Under the pieces are notes generated by a model. It worked only from the letters and a program-made list of their open reading frames with translations. It did not search any database and was not told where the DNA came from. The translations under genes and the position numbers were made by a program. A DNA stretch of 50,547 nt, from assembly GCA_019745975.1 (NCBI GenBank), contig JAIESQ010000171.1, forward strand, positions 1 to 50,547, in the 5' to 3' direction. Below, piece after piece: positions 25,003-33,433 of this stretch (positions are counted from its first letter, which is position 1; every line of letters starts with the position of its first letter). Origin of the DNA: Pirellulales bacterium (lineage in GTDB: Bacteria; Planctomycetota; Planctomycetia; Pirellulales; JAEUIK01).

Positions 25003-26157
25003 ATGCGTATCGACGCCATCGAGCTGTTCCACGTGCGCATGCCACTGTTGGAACCGTGGCGCACCGCTTATGGCGAAGACGCCGCCGCCGAAACCGTGCT
25101 CGCGCGCATCGCAGGCGACGGCGCTACGGCCTGGGCCGAGTCGACCCCGTTGGCCGCCCCCACTTATAGCCCCGAGTGGGCAGGCGGGGTGTTCGCCGTC
25201 GCACGCGATTGGTTCGCGCCCGCGCTCGTCGGTCAGCGCGTCGGTGAACCTGCGGACGTGCAAACACTGTTGGCTCATTTCAAAGGCAATCCGTTCGCTA
25301 AAGGTTTGTTCGACGCCGCCTGCTGGATGCTGACCGCCGAACTAGCGCGGCGGCCGCTGCACGAACTGCTCGGCGGCGCGCGGACGCCAGTCGAAGTAGG
25401 CGCCGATTTCGGCGTCCGCGATTCGATTGGCGATCTGCTGGCCGCAGTCGCTGGTGCTCAAGCCGCCGGCTTCACGCGCGTCAAGCTCAAGATCCGCCGT
25501 GGCTGGGACCTGAACGTGCTGCGGGCCGTGCGGCAGGAGTTTCCCGCGCTACGCATCCATGTTGATTGCAACGGCGGCTACACCTTGGCTGATATGGAAC
25601 TCCTGTGTCGGCTCGACGATTTCGCGCTGGCGATGATCGAGCAACCGCTCGACGGCGACGACCTCGTCGACCACGCCCATCTGCAGCAACAAATTCGCAC
25701 TCCGATTTGTCTTGACGAAAGCATCACGTCGCCGCGCCGCGCCGAGCTGGCGATCGAACTGGGAAGTTGCCGCGTGATCAACATCAAGCCGGGGCGCGTC
25801 GGCGGACTGACGCCGGCCTTGGAGATTCTGGCCGCGGCTCGCGAGGCAGGCCTCGACTGCTGGGTCGGCGGCATGCTCGAAAGCGCGATCGGCGCGCGCA
25901 TGAATCTCGCGCTGGCGACCTGCGCCGGCTTTACTTACCCGGCCGATCTGTTCCCGTCGGCGCGGTTCTTCGCGCAGGACCTGGCACGGCCGGCGCTCGA
26001 GTTCGATACGCCCACATCGTCCGCGCCAGGTGGCGAGGCAACAGCGCCGCCCGCCGCACCGTCGATGACACCGCTCGAAGTGCCGGGCACGGGGGCCGCG
26101 CCCGACGCCGAACGGCTCGAAGCGTGGACGGTCGCGCGGGCGTGCGTATCGAGGTAA
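25003..26157 (+). CDS. menC: o-Succinylbenzoate synthase / enolase-superfamily enzyme
   Basis: A 384-residue member of the enolase superfamily, MenC/N-acylamino-acid racemase branch. MenC dehydrates SHCHC to o-succinylbenzoate in menaquinone synthesis. The full active site is present: KLK (catalytic Lys163), metal ligands Asp188 (DCNGG), Glu213 (EQP) and Asp238 (DES), and Lys262 (NIKPG). This spacing is as in Amycolatopsis NSAR/OSBS. AAGGAG six bases before ATG 25003 fixes the start. A Pro/Ala/Ser-rich stretch of ~50 residues (SSAPGGEATAPPAAP...) lies close to the C-terminus and is unusual for the family. No other men gene is nearby. Racemase activity cannot be excluded by sequence. Confidence 0.88.
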   Translation: MRIDAIELFHVRMPLLEPWRTAYGEDAAAETVLARIAGDGATAWAESTPLAAPTYSPEWAGGVFAVARDWFAPALVGQRVGEPADVQTLLAHFKGNPFAKGLFDAACWMLTAELARRPLHELLGGARTPVEVGADFGVRDSIGDLLAAVAGAQAAGFTRVKLKIRRGWDLNVLRAVRQEFPALRIHVDCNGGYTLADMELLCRLDDFALAMIEQPLDGDDLVDHAHLQQQIRTPICLDESITSPRRAELAIELGSCRVINIKPGRVGGLTPALEILAAAREAGLDCWVGGMLESAIGARMNLALATCAGFTYPADLFPSARFFAQDLARPALEFDTPTSSAPGGEATAPPAAPSMTPLEVPGTGAAPDAERLEAWTVARACVSR

Positions 26158-26217
26158 TGGCCGTGGTCTGTGGCTAGTGGTGTTAGTCAGTGGCTAGGAC
26201 GGCACCGCGTATCCTCG

Positions 26218-26390
26218 AATGTCACGGGGGTCCCCCCAGAATAAAATTGCCCGGGAATTTGCGTCCTAACCGTCCTAAGCGGCTGTCAAAAGTCGTTAAG
26301 TCTTGTCGCAGCAACGAGTTATTTTAGGACGCAAAACTCAAAACCGTTGCGTCCTAGATCGTCCTAAGGGAGGTTTTGCGTCCTAAGCAC
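26218..26390 (+). repeat. GCGTCC-motif element, copy B
   Basis: Homologous over its whole ~170 bp to 571-741. It holds TTGCGTCCTAA at 26259-26269, CGTCCTAA at 26271-26278, inverted TTAGGACGCAA at 26324-26334, TTGCGTCCTA at 26347-26356, CGTCCTAA at 26360-26367 and TTTTGCGTCCTAA at 26374-26386. A GGGGG-T-CCCCC palindrome lies at 26226-26236. Compared with copy A, every motif carries one extra T (GTCCTAA for GTCCAA). The GTTAAGTC and ACGAGTT segments between motifs are also conserved. Confidence 0.85.
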
Positions 26391-26650
26391 TGACCTCGCG
26401 CCAAGGCGCAAAGGCGCCAAGAACCCGAGTTGTTGGTCCGCAATCCCGTTCGGTCTCCTGTTCTCCTTTCTCCTGTCCTGTGCTGAGCTTGCCTGACCTG
26501 AGCCCTTCAACTTCGTTCGGGACAAGCAGCGTCGAAGGGCCGAAGCATCACCCCGGCTCAGCCGCAGGCCGTGGGGGTATTCCAAATTAAATATTGTGCA
26601 ATTGTGCGTCCGGCGCGGCGTTTAGCGTCCAGGCCGGCGGATTACCAATT
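26391..26650. other. Intergenic region with short repeats
   Basis: This runs from copy B to the PEP-CTERM promoter. It includes a GGCGC-rich run (CGCGCCAAGGCGCAAAGGCG at 26397-26416) of a type seen in many bacterial intergenic regions, and a pyrimidine-rich TTCTCCTTTCTCCTGTCCTG near 26460-26480. No gene was recognised. A 73-residue minus-strand frame here is probably chance. Confidence 0.4.
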
Positions 26651-26652
26651 CT

Positions 26653-26680
26653 TTGCAGCGTGATTCTGGCGGCTTAGAAT
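26653..26680 (+). promoter_or_regulatory. Promoter-like sequence for the PEP-CTERM gene
   Basis: TTGCAG at 26653 and TAGAAT at 26675 are separated by 16 bp. The same -10 and spacing occur before the fur-like gene. Transcription would begin near 26687, about 48 bases before the ATG. A strong GGGAGG ribosome-binding site at 26721-26726 follows. Confidence 0.35.
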
Positions 26681-26734
26681 GTGCGGAATCGCGGAGGCCG
26701 GTGAAGTAGTTTCGCATCTGGGGAGGAAACGCTA

Positions 26735-27672
26735 ATGCATCGCACGATTCTGGCAGTCGTGTTGATTTCCGTCGCGCTCGTGGGCACATCGCGCGCGGCG
26801 ACCATTCAGTTTCTCACGCCGGCAGGGTCGTCGCTGGGGGTGGCTTACGGCGTCGATGGGCTGAACGTCGTCGGGCAGGACGTGGCCCAGCGCGGCTTCC
26901 TCTACAACGGTGCCACCAAGACCTACACGGTCATTCAGCCGCCAGGGGGGGGGTGGATATCGCCGCCAGAGGAATATCAGGCAACACGGTCGTCGGCTAC
27001 TACGTCAATTTTGGTGTGAATCATGGGTTCGTCTACGACGGCGCAAACTACACGACGTTCGATGTTCCTGGTGCCTTGGGCACATCGCTACTCGGCATAT
27101 CTGGCAACAAGTATGTTGGCACTTACGCCGATGCTTCCAAGCTGCTGCACGGTTTCTTATATGACGGCACGAACTACACGACGCTCGATTTTCCCGGCGC
27201 CAAAGTCACTCGTCCCTACGACATTTCGGGCAACCTCGTCGTTGGCTCCTATGAGGACTCCAAGAACCGCGTGCACGGGTTTGTGTACAACGGCACCACC
27301 TGGACCACGCTCGACGACCCGTTTTTTCTAAGCGCCGGGGACACCGTCGTTTATGGCATCGATGGTAGCAAGATCGTCGGATACACTTCCGCGAACAGCG
27401 GTAGCATTATTGCCGCCATCATGTACGACGGCGCCACTTATGCGCATCCCTTCGGCATTGAATCAGAGTTCATGGGAGGCCACCACTTTTACGGCATTTC
27501 GGGGAACCGCATTGTCGGTGAGTACAATGACCGGCCGTTCGTGTACATCATTCCCGAGCCAGCGACGTTCGTGCTGGCCGCGCTCGGCCTGCTAGCTTTG
27601 TTCCCGCTCGCCAGGCGGAAGCGCAATCGCGCCTCGCCGCGTCGGCGCATCCCGCGGTTGGCGGCACACTAG
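26735..27672 (+). CDS. PEP-CTERM exported repeat protein, frame broken at a run of nine G
   Basis: Two frames make one protein of about 310 residues. Frame 1 (26735-27019) starts after GGGAGG with a signal peptide (TILAVVLISVALVGTSRAA) and the first GVDG..VVGQ..GFLYNG unit. At G9 (26945-26953) the frame is lost. Frame 2 (to 27672) continues the same repeats: GISGNTVVGYY..GFVYDGANYTTFDVPG, repeated about five times. It ends in the sorting signal PEPATFVLAALGLLALFPLARRKR. Seven or ten Gs would restore the frame. It could be phase-variable, a pseudogene or an assembly error. The HAF-like repeats ('GF.YdG..yttld.Pga') mark a secreted or surface protein of unknown role. The stop codon lies inside a repeat element. 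Confidence 0.8.
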
Positions 27673-27782
27673 CCCGACGCGCAGCGAGGGACCACGCGGG
27701 CAGACCCTTGCTGGCGCCGCGGGCTAGTGTTCGATCCAAATCAGTGCCTCTGCGCAAGAAAGGTTCCTGACACCTTTTCATC
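27627..27782 (+). repeat. 156-bp direct repeat, copy 1
   Basis: Identical at nearly all positions to 27820-27975; period 193 bp. It contains an 11-bp inverted repeat, ACACTAGCCCG at 27666-27676 and CGGGCTAGTGT at 27720-27730, and ends in AGGTTCCTGACACCTTTTC. The last 15 codons and stop of the PEP-CTERM gene lie in this copy, so the basic tail after the sorting signal is partly repeat-encoded. Confidence 0.9.
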
Positions 27783-27819
27783 CCCTTTTCATCCCCGTGT
27801 TCAGTCGCCGACTTCGCTC

Positions 27820-27975
27820 GCGCGCCTCGCCGCGACGGCGCATCCCGCGGTTGGCGGCACACTAGCCCGACGCGCAGCGAGGGACCACGCGGGCAGACCC
27901 TTGCTGGCGCCGCGGGCTAGTGTTCGATCCAAATCAGTGCCTCTGCGCAAGAAAGGTTCCTGACACCTTTTCATC
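27820..27975 (+). repeat. 156-bp direct repeat, copy 2
   Basis: Second copy of the unit at 27627-27782, with a T-to-A difference in the CGCG(T/A)CGG segment. The same 11-bp inverted repeat is present. The 37 bp between the copies is unrelated. It looks like a recent tandem duplication of a dispersed element. Confidence 0.9.
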
Positions 27976-28009
27976 TGCCCACCTTTTCATCTGCCCTTTT
28001 CATCTGCCG
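27966..28009 (+). repeat. Short tandem repeat CCTTTTCATCTGCCC
   Basis: Three consecutive units of (A)CCTTTTCATCTGCC. The first overlaps the end of direct repeat copy 2. The unit TTTTCATC also occurs twice near 27775-27793. Probably replication slippage. Confidence 0.8.
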
Positions 28010-28098
28010 GGATGAGGCTCCAGCGCGCTGTAAGAATCGAGCGAGCCCGATCCGGCTCCAACGACTGCCGTGTAGGCGAAAACTCGGCGTGCCGCGTG

Positions 28099-28572
28099 CT
28101 ATGCGGCGCGCCTTCGCGATGCGAACCATCCGCCGGACGCGATGGCGAGCTGCGCGAGAATGAGTTCCGAGAGCAGCCACACGTCGCCGCCGTAATACAG
28201 CAGTCGTTCGACCTTGGTGAAAGTTCTCCAGTGTTCATCAAATGCTGTTGGCCAGGCGGTGTACAGCCAAATGCGACGGTGTTTGTTGTCGAGTGCCCAC
28301 TTGCTGACCAATAACCAGCCACTCTCGTCCGTCGAGAATTCGCGGTTGGCCAACACTAAATCCGCGTCGCGGCTCGCAAGTTGTGCGTAAGCTTCCCGCG
28401 ATGTCTCGGCACGCTCGATAGCAAGACCGCATAAAGCCAAATCGGCTGCCAGCCTTCCGAAAACCTCGTCGCGACTCTCCACGATGAGCACCGAGCGGGT
28501 GCCCCGCGAGGCTCGTCCTTGCCAAGTACGAAAAGCGGCGGCTGACCATGCTAGCATCGATTTTAGTGGCAT
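28099..28572 (-). CDS. Receiver-like protein of unknown function
   Basis: A 157-residue cytoplasmic protein. RGTRSVLIVESRDEVFGRLAADLALCGLAIERAETSREAYAQLASRDADLVLANRE follows the beta1-alpha1-beta2-alpha2-beta3 course of a response-regulator receiver domain. The phospho-acceptor position at the end of strand 3 reads LVLANRE, with Asn instead of Asp, and the acidic pair after strand 1 is reduced to E-S-R-D-E. It may therefore be a pseudo-receiver. ATG 28572 is preceded by GGAGG with five bases spacing, so the longer frame to 28626 is not used. It precedes no kinase; the neighbours are two Cys-rich secreted proteins on the same strand. Confidence 0.65.
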   Translation of the reverse strand: MPLKSMLAWSAAAFRTWQGRASRGTRSVLIVESRDEVFGRLAADLALCGLAIERAETSREAYAQLASRDADLVLANREFSTDESGWLLVSKWALDNKHRRIWLYTAWPTAFDEHWRTFTKVERLLYYGGDVWLLSELILAQLAIASGGWFASRRRAA

Positions 28573-28663
28573 ATGAGCCTCCACGAATCGCAAGTTTTGG
28601 TCGCTCAAGGACTGCCGGCCAGCCAATCGCCTGGCCGGCAGTGCACGAGAGCGGCGCTCGAAT

Positions 28664-29239
28664 CTAGTGTTGGTGCTCCTCGTGAGCAGCCTCTCGAAGT
28701 TCTCGAACCTTGGCCAACGTAGCCGCTGGCTCAGCCACGGCTTTCTTCACGCATCCCTTGCAACAAAGAAAGACCGCTTGGCCCTGTAGATCAACGCGGA
28801 CGGGAGTACCCATCAAACCCAGCCGGCCATCGCCGATCGGGCACATGGCCTGTGTTTCCGCCAGCTTGCGATCCGTGGCCGAGAGCTTCGCCAGCGCGGC
28901 AGTCGACTTCTTCAGTTGCTCGACTGTCTTGAGAGTGGCTTTGGGGTTTTCCAGAGCCTGTTCGCGGCAACTTTCGCAGCAGAGAAAAACCGGCTTTCCC
29001 TCAATCACCACTTTGACTGGCGTACCCATGGCGCCGAGCCGATCCCTCGTCATTGTCGCGCAGAATCGCTGCGCGGTTGCCAGCTTTAGATCGGCCGCCG
29101 ACAACTTCTTGAGCGCCGCTTGGATGTCAGACTCCGAGGCAGGCGCATCGTGCTCATGGCCTTCGTGTGCCCTGAGCACCGGCAGATATGCCGCAGTCAA
29201 TAACATGCAAACGATCCCAGCAAAGAGTCTTCGAGTCAT
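28664..29239 (-). CDS. Secreted protein with two Cys-rich (TRASH/YHS-like) metal-binding repeats
   Basis: A 191-residue protein. After a signal peptide (AGIVCMLLTAAYLPVLRA) comes a His-rich HEGHEHD segment, then two homologous ~75-residue units. Unit 1 has RFCATMTRDRLGAMGTPV...VFLCCESCREQAL; unit 2 has AMCPIGDGRLGLMGTPV...VFLCCKGCVKKAV. The C-terminus is HEEHQH. The Cys-x(n)-CCxxC pattern in each unit resembles the small TRASH/YHS metal domains found in copper and heavy-metal gene sets. GGAGG seven bases before ATG 29239 supports the start. Periplasmic metal binding is my inference. No efflux pump is in the window. Confidence 0.75.
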   Translation of the reverse strand: MTRRLFAGIVCMLLTAAYLPVLRAHEGHEHDAPASESDIQAALKKLSAADLKLATAQRFCATMTRDRLGAMGTPVKVVIEGKPVFLCCESCREQALENPKATLKTVEQLKKSTAALAKLSATDRKLAETQAMCPIGDGRLGLMGTPVRVDLQGQAVFLCCKGCVKKAVAEPAATLAKVRELREAAHEEHQH

Positions 29240-29509
29240 CCTAAGACCTCCGTAAAAAAAGAACGATCATTAACCACCACACTCCACCATACTCCCATTT
29301 ATCGTTGCCCGAAATCGGGGCAACTATTGTGTTGCCGCCGCAGTGGGGGAGATTCGCAGCCGCAAACCAGGGGAGCGAGATCAAGCGTGGCCGCGAATCG
29401 CAATCGCGATCTGTTCGGCGATCTGGTCTGGGTGGCAGCGCAAAAGAATCGCCGACGTAGTTGGTCTAAGCACGCTGCGCGTCAGACCAAGCATTCGCCG
29501 GCGCGGTAA

Positions 29510-29974
29510 TCAGCAAAGCCAGCGCTGAAAGGCAACGAGAATTTCGCGACCCGATCGGGCCGTAGGGTGTGTCCCCTCGGGATGCGCCACAGTCGCGAGA
29601 AAGTCGCTAACCTCAGAAGTGAACGGGCTGGCAATGATTAGCGCCAGGTCATCGAACCACGAGCAGGAACGCTTGACGACAACCTCGGAATTCTGTGAGG
29701 GAACCGCATGGAACAGGTTTCGCTCACACTCGCAGCCTCCGGGGAAACCTTTCGAAGTAGGCGCGTGGCCACCCGATCGAGGCCGATTCTGTTCGTCCCT
29801 CGAGCTGCTAGTGAGTCGTGCCTGACAGCACCCTAGCGGTAGCACTCCCTGGGTTGTCCCAGTCGTTGCCCACGACGTGCCCATTGCCACGAACCGTGCC
29901 ACCGAGCAGCAACATGGTCTTGGTGCGGAAAGCGCCAGCACCAGCATCCAGGTGGTTACTAAGTAACGAAACAT
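29510..29974 (-). CDS. Cys-rich exported protein, unrecognised
   Basis: A 154-residue protein if started at ATG 29974, which is followed by a signal-peptide-like MFRYLVTTWMLVLALSA; the open frame to 30064 is probably not translated. After the hydrophobic segment come Cys clusters (PCCCSV, LGCCQ, CECE), then a less distinctive C-terminal half with WFDDLALIIASPFTSEV. Together with the TRASH-like protein downstream it suggests a metal-related set. I recognise no family, and the coding evidence is moderate. Confidence 0.5.
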   Translation of the reverse strand: MFRYLVTTWMLVLALSAPRPCCCSVARFVAMGTSWATTGTTQGVLPLGCCQARLTSSSRDEQNRPRSGGHAPTSKGFPGGCECERNLFHAVPSQNSEVVVKRSCSWFDDLALIIASPFTSEVSDFLATVAHPEGTHPTARSGREILVAFQRWLC

Positions 29975-30591
29975 AGCTGGGACGCGCTGGGTAAGGTTGC
30001 CGATCGTGCACAACTCCTCGGTTGCGGAAACTATATCGTCCGGCGCGCGATATGTCTTTAGCAATTACATCGAGCGATCTCGACGGGGTGCGGCGCTGTG
30101 CCAAAGCGACTGCTAGCTTAAATCACTCCTCGCCATCGCTTCCGAGAATCACTTCACCCAACGCGGGACGAAGGAGCACGGGCGGAGCCCGTGGCACACG
30201 GCGGGACAGGCTGAAGGCTTCAGACTGCTGGCTGGCGGAGAGAACGGAATTCCCCCGCATCCGGTTCGGCGTTACTCAGGACAGGCTTCGCTCACCGCAG
30301 GCCGGCGAGTTGTCGCGCCACGCCGACGACTCGCCACCCTCTCTCCACAAGGTCATCCAGGGGTTGTTAGTTTCTCGCACAGGCGCATTTGGTCAGGGGT
30401 CAAAAACGGCGCCGCCCGCGGCCTGGAGCGGATCACCGCCGCGGTTGCTAGAATGAGGCCGCCCGGGCGAGCCTGGCGGGTCGTACCCAGCAATTCAATT
30501 CCGATTTCTTTTGCGAGCCAGGCGGTACGTGGCGCCGCTGGCACGAACAGAAGTCATGGGAGCAATTCGCACGTCTCCGACGGGGTAATAC
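29975..30591. other. Intergenic region upstream of the hybrid kinase
   Basis: No gene I can support. It carries a dispersed-type hairpin at 30175-30197, listed separately. Several 60-140-residue frames overlap one another and show no domain. The kinase promoter is probably near 30500-30580 but I could not identify it. Confidence 0.4.
30175..30197. repeat. Hairpin repeat ACGGGC-GGA-GCCCGT family, copy 1
   Basis: CACGGGCGGAGCCCGTGGCAC shares its CGGGC..CGGAGCCCGT.GCAC core with 33434-33460. The two copies lie on either side of the hybrid kinase gene in the same orientation. Confidence 0.7.
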
Positions 30592-33363
30592 TTGTCAGCT
30601 TTAAGAGAAAAGCCGGCACGCGCTGCGCTGGACTATATTGCTGCCCTGGCGATCGTCGCAGCGGCATTGATCCTACGCTTGGCGTTGGACTCGCTGCTCG
30701 GGGGCCGTCGGCCGTACCTCACATTGTTCGGCGGCGTCGCGCTGGCCATCTGGCTGACGCGCTGGAAACCGGCGGCCGTGGCCGCGCTGGTTGGATTTGT
30801 GGCCGCGAATTTTTTCGTCGCCGCACCCCAAGACGGCATTGTCCTCAACTCCTTCTTCTTTGTTGAATTGGCGGTCTATTCGCTGTCGGCGGGCTTGATC
30901 ATCTTGGGCGGCGAAGCCCTGCACCGAGCCCGGGAGCGCGTCGAACGCGAAGCCGCCGAGCGCGGCACGGCCGAGGAGTCCGAGCGCCGGCAGAAGGAGT
31001 TGCTGCGGGTCACCTTCGCCAGCATCGGAGATGCGGTCATTACCACGGACGCCGCGGGTCGCCTCACCTTCCTGAATGCCGTCGCGGAGTCGCTGACTGG
31101 CTGGATGTTGCGGGAGGCTGTGGGGCAGCCGCTTGGCACCGTGTTCCGCATCGTGAACGAGCAGACTCGATTGCCCGTTGAAGACCCGGCCACCAAGGCC
31201 TTGCAGGCAGGGACGATTGTCGGGCTGGCGAACCATACGGTGCTCATTTCGAAAGGCGGCGGCGAACGACCGATTGACGACAGTGCGGCTCCCATTCGAG
31301 ATCGAGAGGGCCGCGTCGTCGGCTGTGTGCTGATCTTCCGCGACATCACGGAGCGGCGGCGGCTGGAACACAAACTGGTTGACGATACGGCACGCGTCCA
31401 ATCGATCGTGAACAATGTGGTCGACGGCATCATCGCCATTGATGAGCGCGGCACGGTCGTGGCATTTAACCCAGCCGCCAAGCGGATTTTCGGCTACAGC
31501 GAAGCGGAGGCCGTTGGGCAGAATGTGAAGTCGCTCATGCCCGAACCGTTCCACAGCGAGCACGATGGCTACCTGGCGAGTTATCTTCGCACCGGGCAGG
31601 CGAAAATCATTGGGATTGGCCGGGAAGTCGCGGGACGTCGTAAAGATGGCGGCACGTTTCCGATGGAACTGGCCGTAAGCGAGTACTGGCTGGGCGAACG
31701 CCGTTACTTTACCGGCATTGTGCGCGATATCACGGCTCGGAAGAAAGCGGAAGCGCGCCAGCGGCTGTTGTTGGATGCGGCGGCCCTCCTGCTGCACGCC
31801 GAAGACCCGGATGCCATGCTTCACAACCTCTTTTCCCAGGTCGGGCCCCATCTGGGATTGGATACCTACTTCAACTACCTGGCGGATCAACCCGGTGAAA
31901 CCTTGCGGCTCGTATCGTCGGCTGGCATTCCCGAAGGATCCCTCCGCGAAGTCAGCCGGCTGGAGTATGGACAAGCGATTTGCGGGGCCGTGGCCCAATT
32001 TCGTCAGCCGATTGTTGCCACGCAGATTCAGCAATCCGACGATCCGAAGGCCCAACTGGTGAAGTCTCTTGGCGTGCGGGCTTACGCCTGCAACCCCCTG
32101 TTGGCCGATGGCAAGCTGCTGGGCACTTTGTCGTTCGGCAGCCGGTCGCGAGACGAGTTCGATGCCGACGAACTGGAGTTGCTCTCCACGCTGAGCCATT
32201 ATGTCGCCGTCGCGTACGAGCGGCTGCGGTTGGTTCGTGAATTGCAGGAGGCCGACCAGCGAAAGGACAAGTTTCTGGCGACACTTGCCCACGAGTTGCG
32301 CGGGCCGCTCGCTCCCCTGAGCAATATGGTGGAAGTCATGAAGCGCGCCGAAGGGGACGGCGGAATGATCCGGCAAGCCCAGGACATGATCGACCGACAG
32401 CTCAAGCAATTGATACGACTCGTGGACGACTTGCTTGACGTGAGTCGCATCAGCAGCGACAAGCTGGAATTGCGGCTTGAAGACCTGGACCTGACGCCGA
32501 TTGTGCAACAAGCCGTCGAGACTTGCCGGCCGTTGGCCAGGGAGGCAAACCACGCATTGCACTGGGGGGCGCCCCGCGAGCCGATTCTGGTGCGGGCCGA
32601 CGCCGCGCGACTCATGCAAGTTTTCGGCAATTTGCTGGGCAATGCCTGCAAATACACTCCGGCGGGAGGTCAGATTTGGGTAGCGGTCGAGCGGCAGGGG
32701 AGCGATGCGGTCGTGTCGGTCAAAGATACCGGCGTGGGCATCCCCGCCGACATGTTGCAACGCGTGTTCGAGATGTTCACGCAGGTCGATCGGACTTTGG
32801 ACCGTTCGCAACTGGGGTTGGGGATTGGTTTATCGCTAGTGAAGCGGCTGGTGGAAATGCACGGCGGATCGGTGAGTGCCGCGAGCGGTAGCGCGGGAAA
32901 GGGGGCCGAGTTCACGGTCCAGCTGCCGATCATCGTGGGAAGCACGACGGCTGCCCAACCGCGAAAGCAACAGAATGCTCCGCAGCCGACGGGCTTGCGC
33001 GTTCTGGTTGTCGACGACAACCAGGATTCGGCAGCTTCGCTGGCCATGCTGTTGAAAATTCGTGGCAACGAGACCGCGGTGGCGCACGACGGTAGCGAGG
33101 CCGTGGAAAAAGCAGAGCGGTTTGCCCCGGACATGGTGCTCCTGGATTTAGGTCTGCCAAAGCTCGATGGTTACGAAGCGGCCCGGCAAATCCGTCAACA
33201 CCCTTGGGGCAGGCAGATGATGTTGGTGGCCTTGACTGGTTGGGGGCAAGACGAAGACCGGCGTAAGTCAAGAGAAGCTGGCTTCGATCATCACCTTGTG
33301 AAGCCGGTCGATCACAACAGCTTGATGATCTTGCTCGACGAGCAGCGACAGCGACAGGTTTGA
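30592..33363 (+). CDS. Hybrid sensor histidine kinase with FixL-like haem PAS domain
   Basis: A 923-residue membrane sensor, TTG start. Residues ~10-110 form a DUF4118 (KdpD-like) membrane region. PAS 1 follows (~140-255), then PAS 2 (~270-390), a GAF domain (~395-555), HisKA with phospho-His567 (LAHELRGPL), an HATPase with NLLGNACKYTP and DTGVGIP, and a C-terminal receiver with phospho-Asp852 (LLDLGLP). PAS 2 resembles FixL: His324 in SEHDGYLASY and Arg344 in IIGIGREV are 20 residues apart, as are the FixL haem ligand and the oxygen-sensing Arg. This suggests haem-based sensing of O2 or another gas. No output regulator is adjacent; phosphotransfer would go to an unknown partner. Confidence 0.92.
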   Translation: MSALREKPARAALDYIAALAIVAAALILRLALDSLLGGRRPYLTLFGGVALAIWLTRWKPAAVAALVGFVAANFFVAAPQDGIVLNSFFFVELAVYSLSAGLIILGGEALHRARERVEREAAERGTAEESERRQKELLRVTFASIGDAVITTDAAGRLTFLNAVAESLTGWMLREAVGQPLGTVFRIVNEQTRLPVEDPATKALQAGTIVGLANHTVLISKGGGERPIDDSAAPIRDREGRVVGCVLIFRDITERRRLEHKLVDDTARVQSIVNNVVDGIIAIDERGTVVAFNPAAKRIFGYSEAEAVGQNVKSLMPEPFHSEHDGYLASYLRTGQAKIIGIGREVAGRRKDGGTFPMELAVSEYWLGERRYFTGIVRDITARKKAEARQRLLLDAAALLLHAEDPDAMLHNLFSQVGPHLGLDTYFNYLADQPGETLRLVSSAGIPEGSLREVSRLEYGQAICGAVAQFRQPIVATQIQQSDDPKAQLVKSLGVRAYACNPLLADGKLLGTLSFGSRSRDEFDADELELLSTLSHYVAVAYERLRLVRELQEADQRKDKFLATLAHELRGPLAPLSNMVEVMKRAEGDGGMIRQAQDMIDRQLKQLIRLVDDLLDVSRISSDKLELRLEDLDLTPIVQQAVETCRPLAREANHALHWGAPREPILVRADAARLMQVFGNLLGNACKYTPAGGQIWVAVERQGSDAVVSVKDTGVGIPADMLQRVFEMFTQVDRTLDRSQLGLGIGLSLVKRLVEMHGGSVSAASGSAGKGAEFTVQLPIIVGSTTAAQPRKQQNAPQPTGLRVLVVDDNQDSAASLAMLLKIRGNETAVAHDGSEAVEKAERFAPDMVLLDLGLPKLDGYEAARQIRQHPWGRQMMLVALTGWGQDEDRRKSREAGFDHHLVKPVDHNSLMILLDEQRQRQV

Positions 33364-33433
33364 TCGCCTGGGTAGCTGCTCCATTTTTGGTTGGGGCGCG
33401 GAGCGGCGAGGGCACGCTGCGCGTCGCTCGAGT

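Noticed and set aside
24712-25278. Upstream extension of fliN to 273 codons
   Set aside because: It would run through the divergent menC start and ribosome-binding site and contains no SpoA or FliM features.
27548-27862. 104-codon minus-strand frame
   Set aside because: It is composed of the direct repeat and the reverse of the PEP-CTERM end; no independent evidence.
30673-32811. 712-codon minus-strand frame
   Set aside because: Shadow of the histidine kinase in GC-rich codon usage; the kinase motifs on the plus strand are complete.
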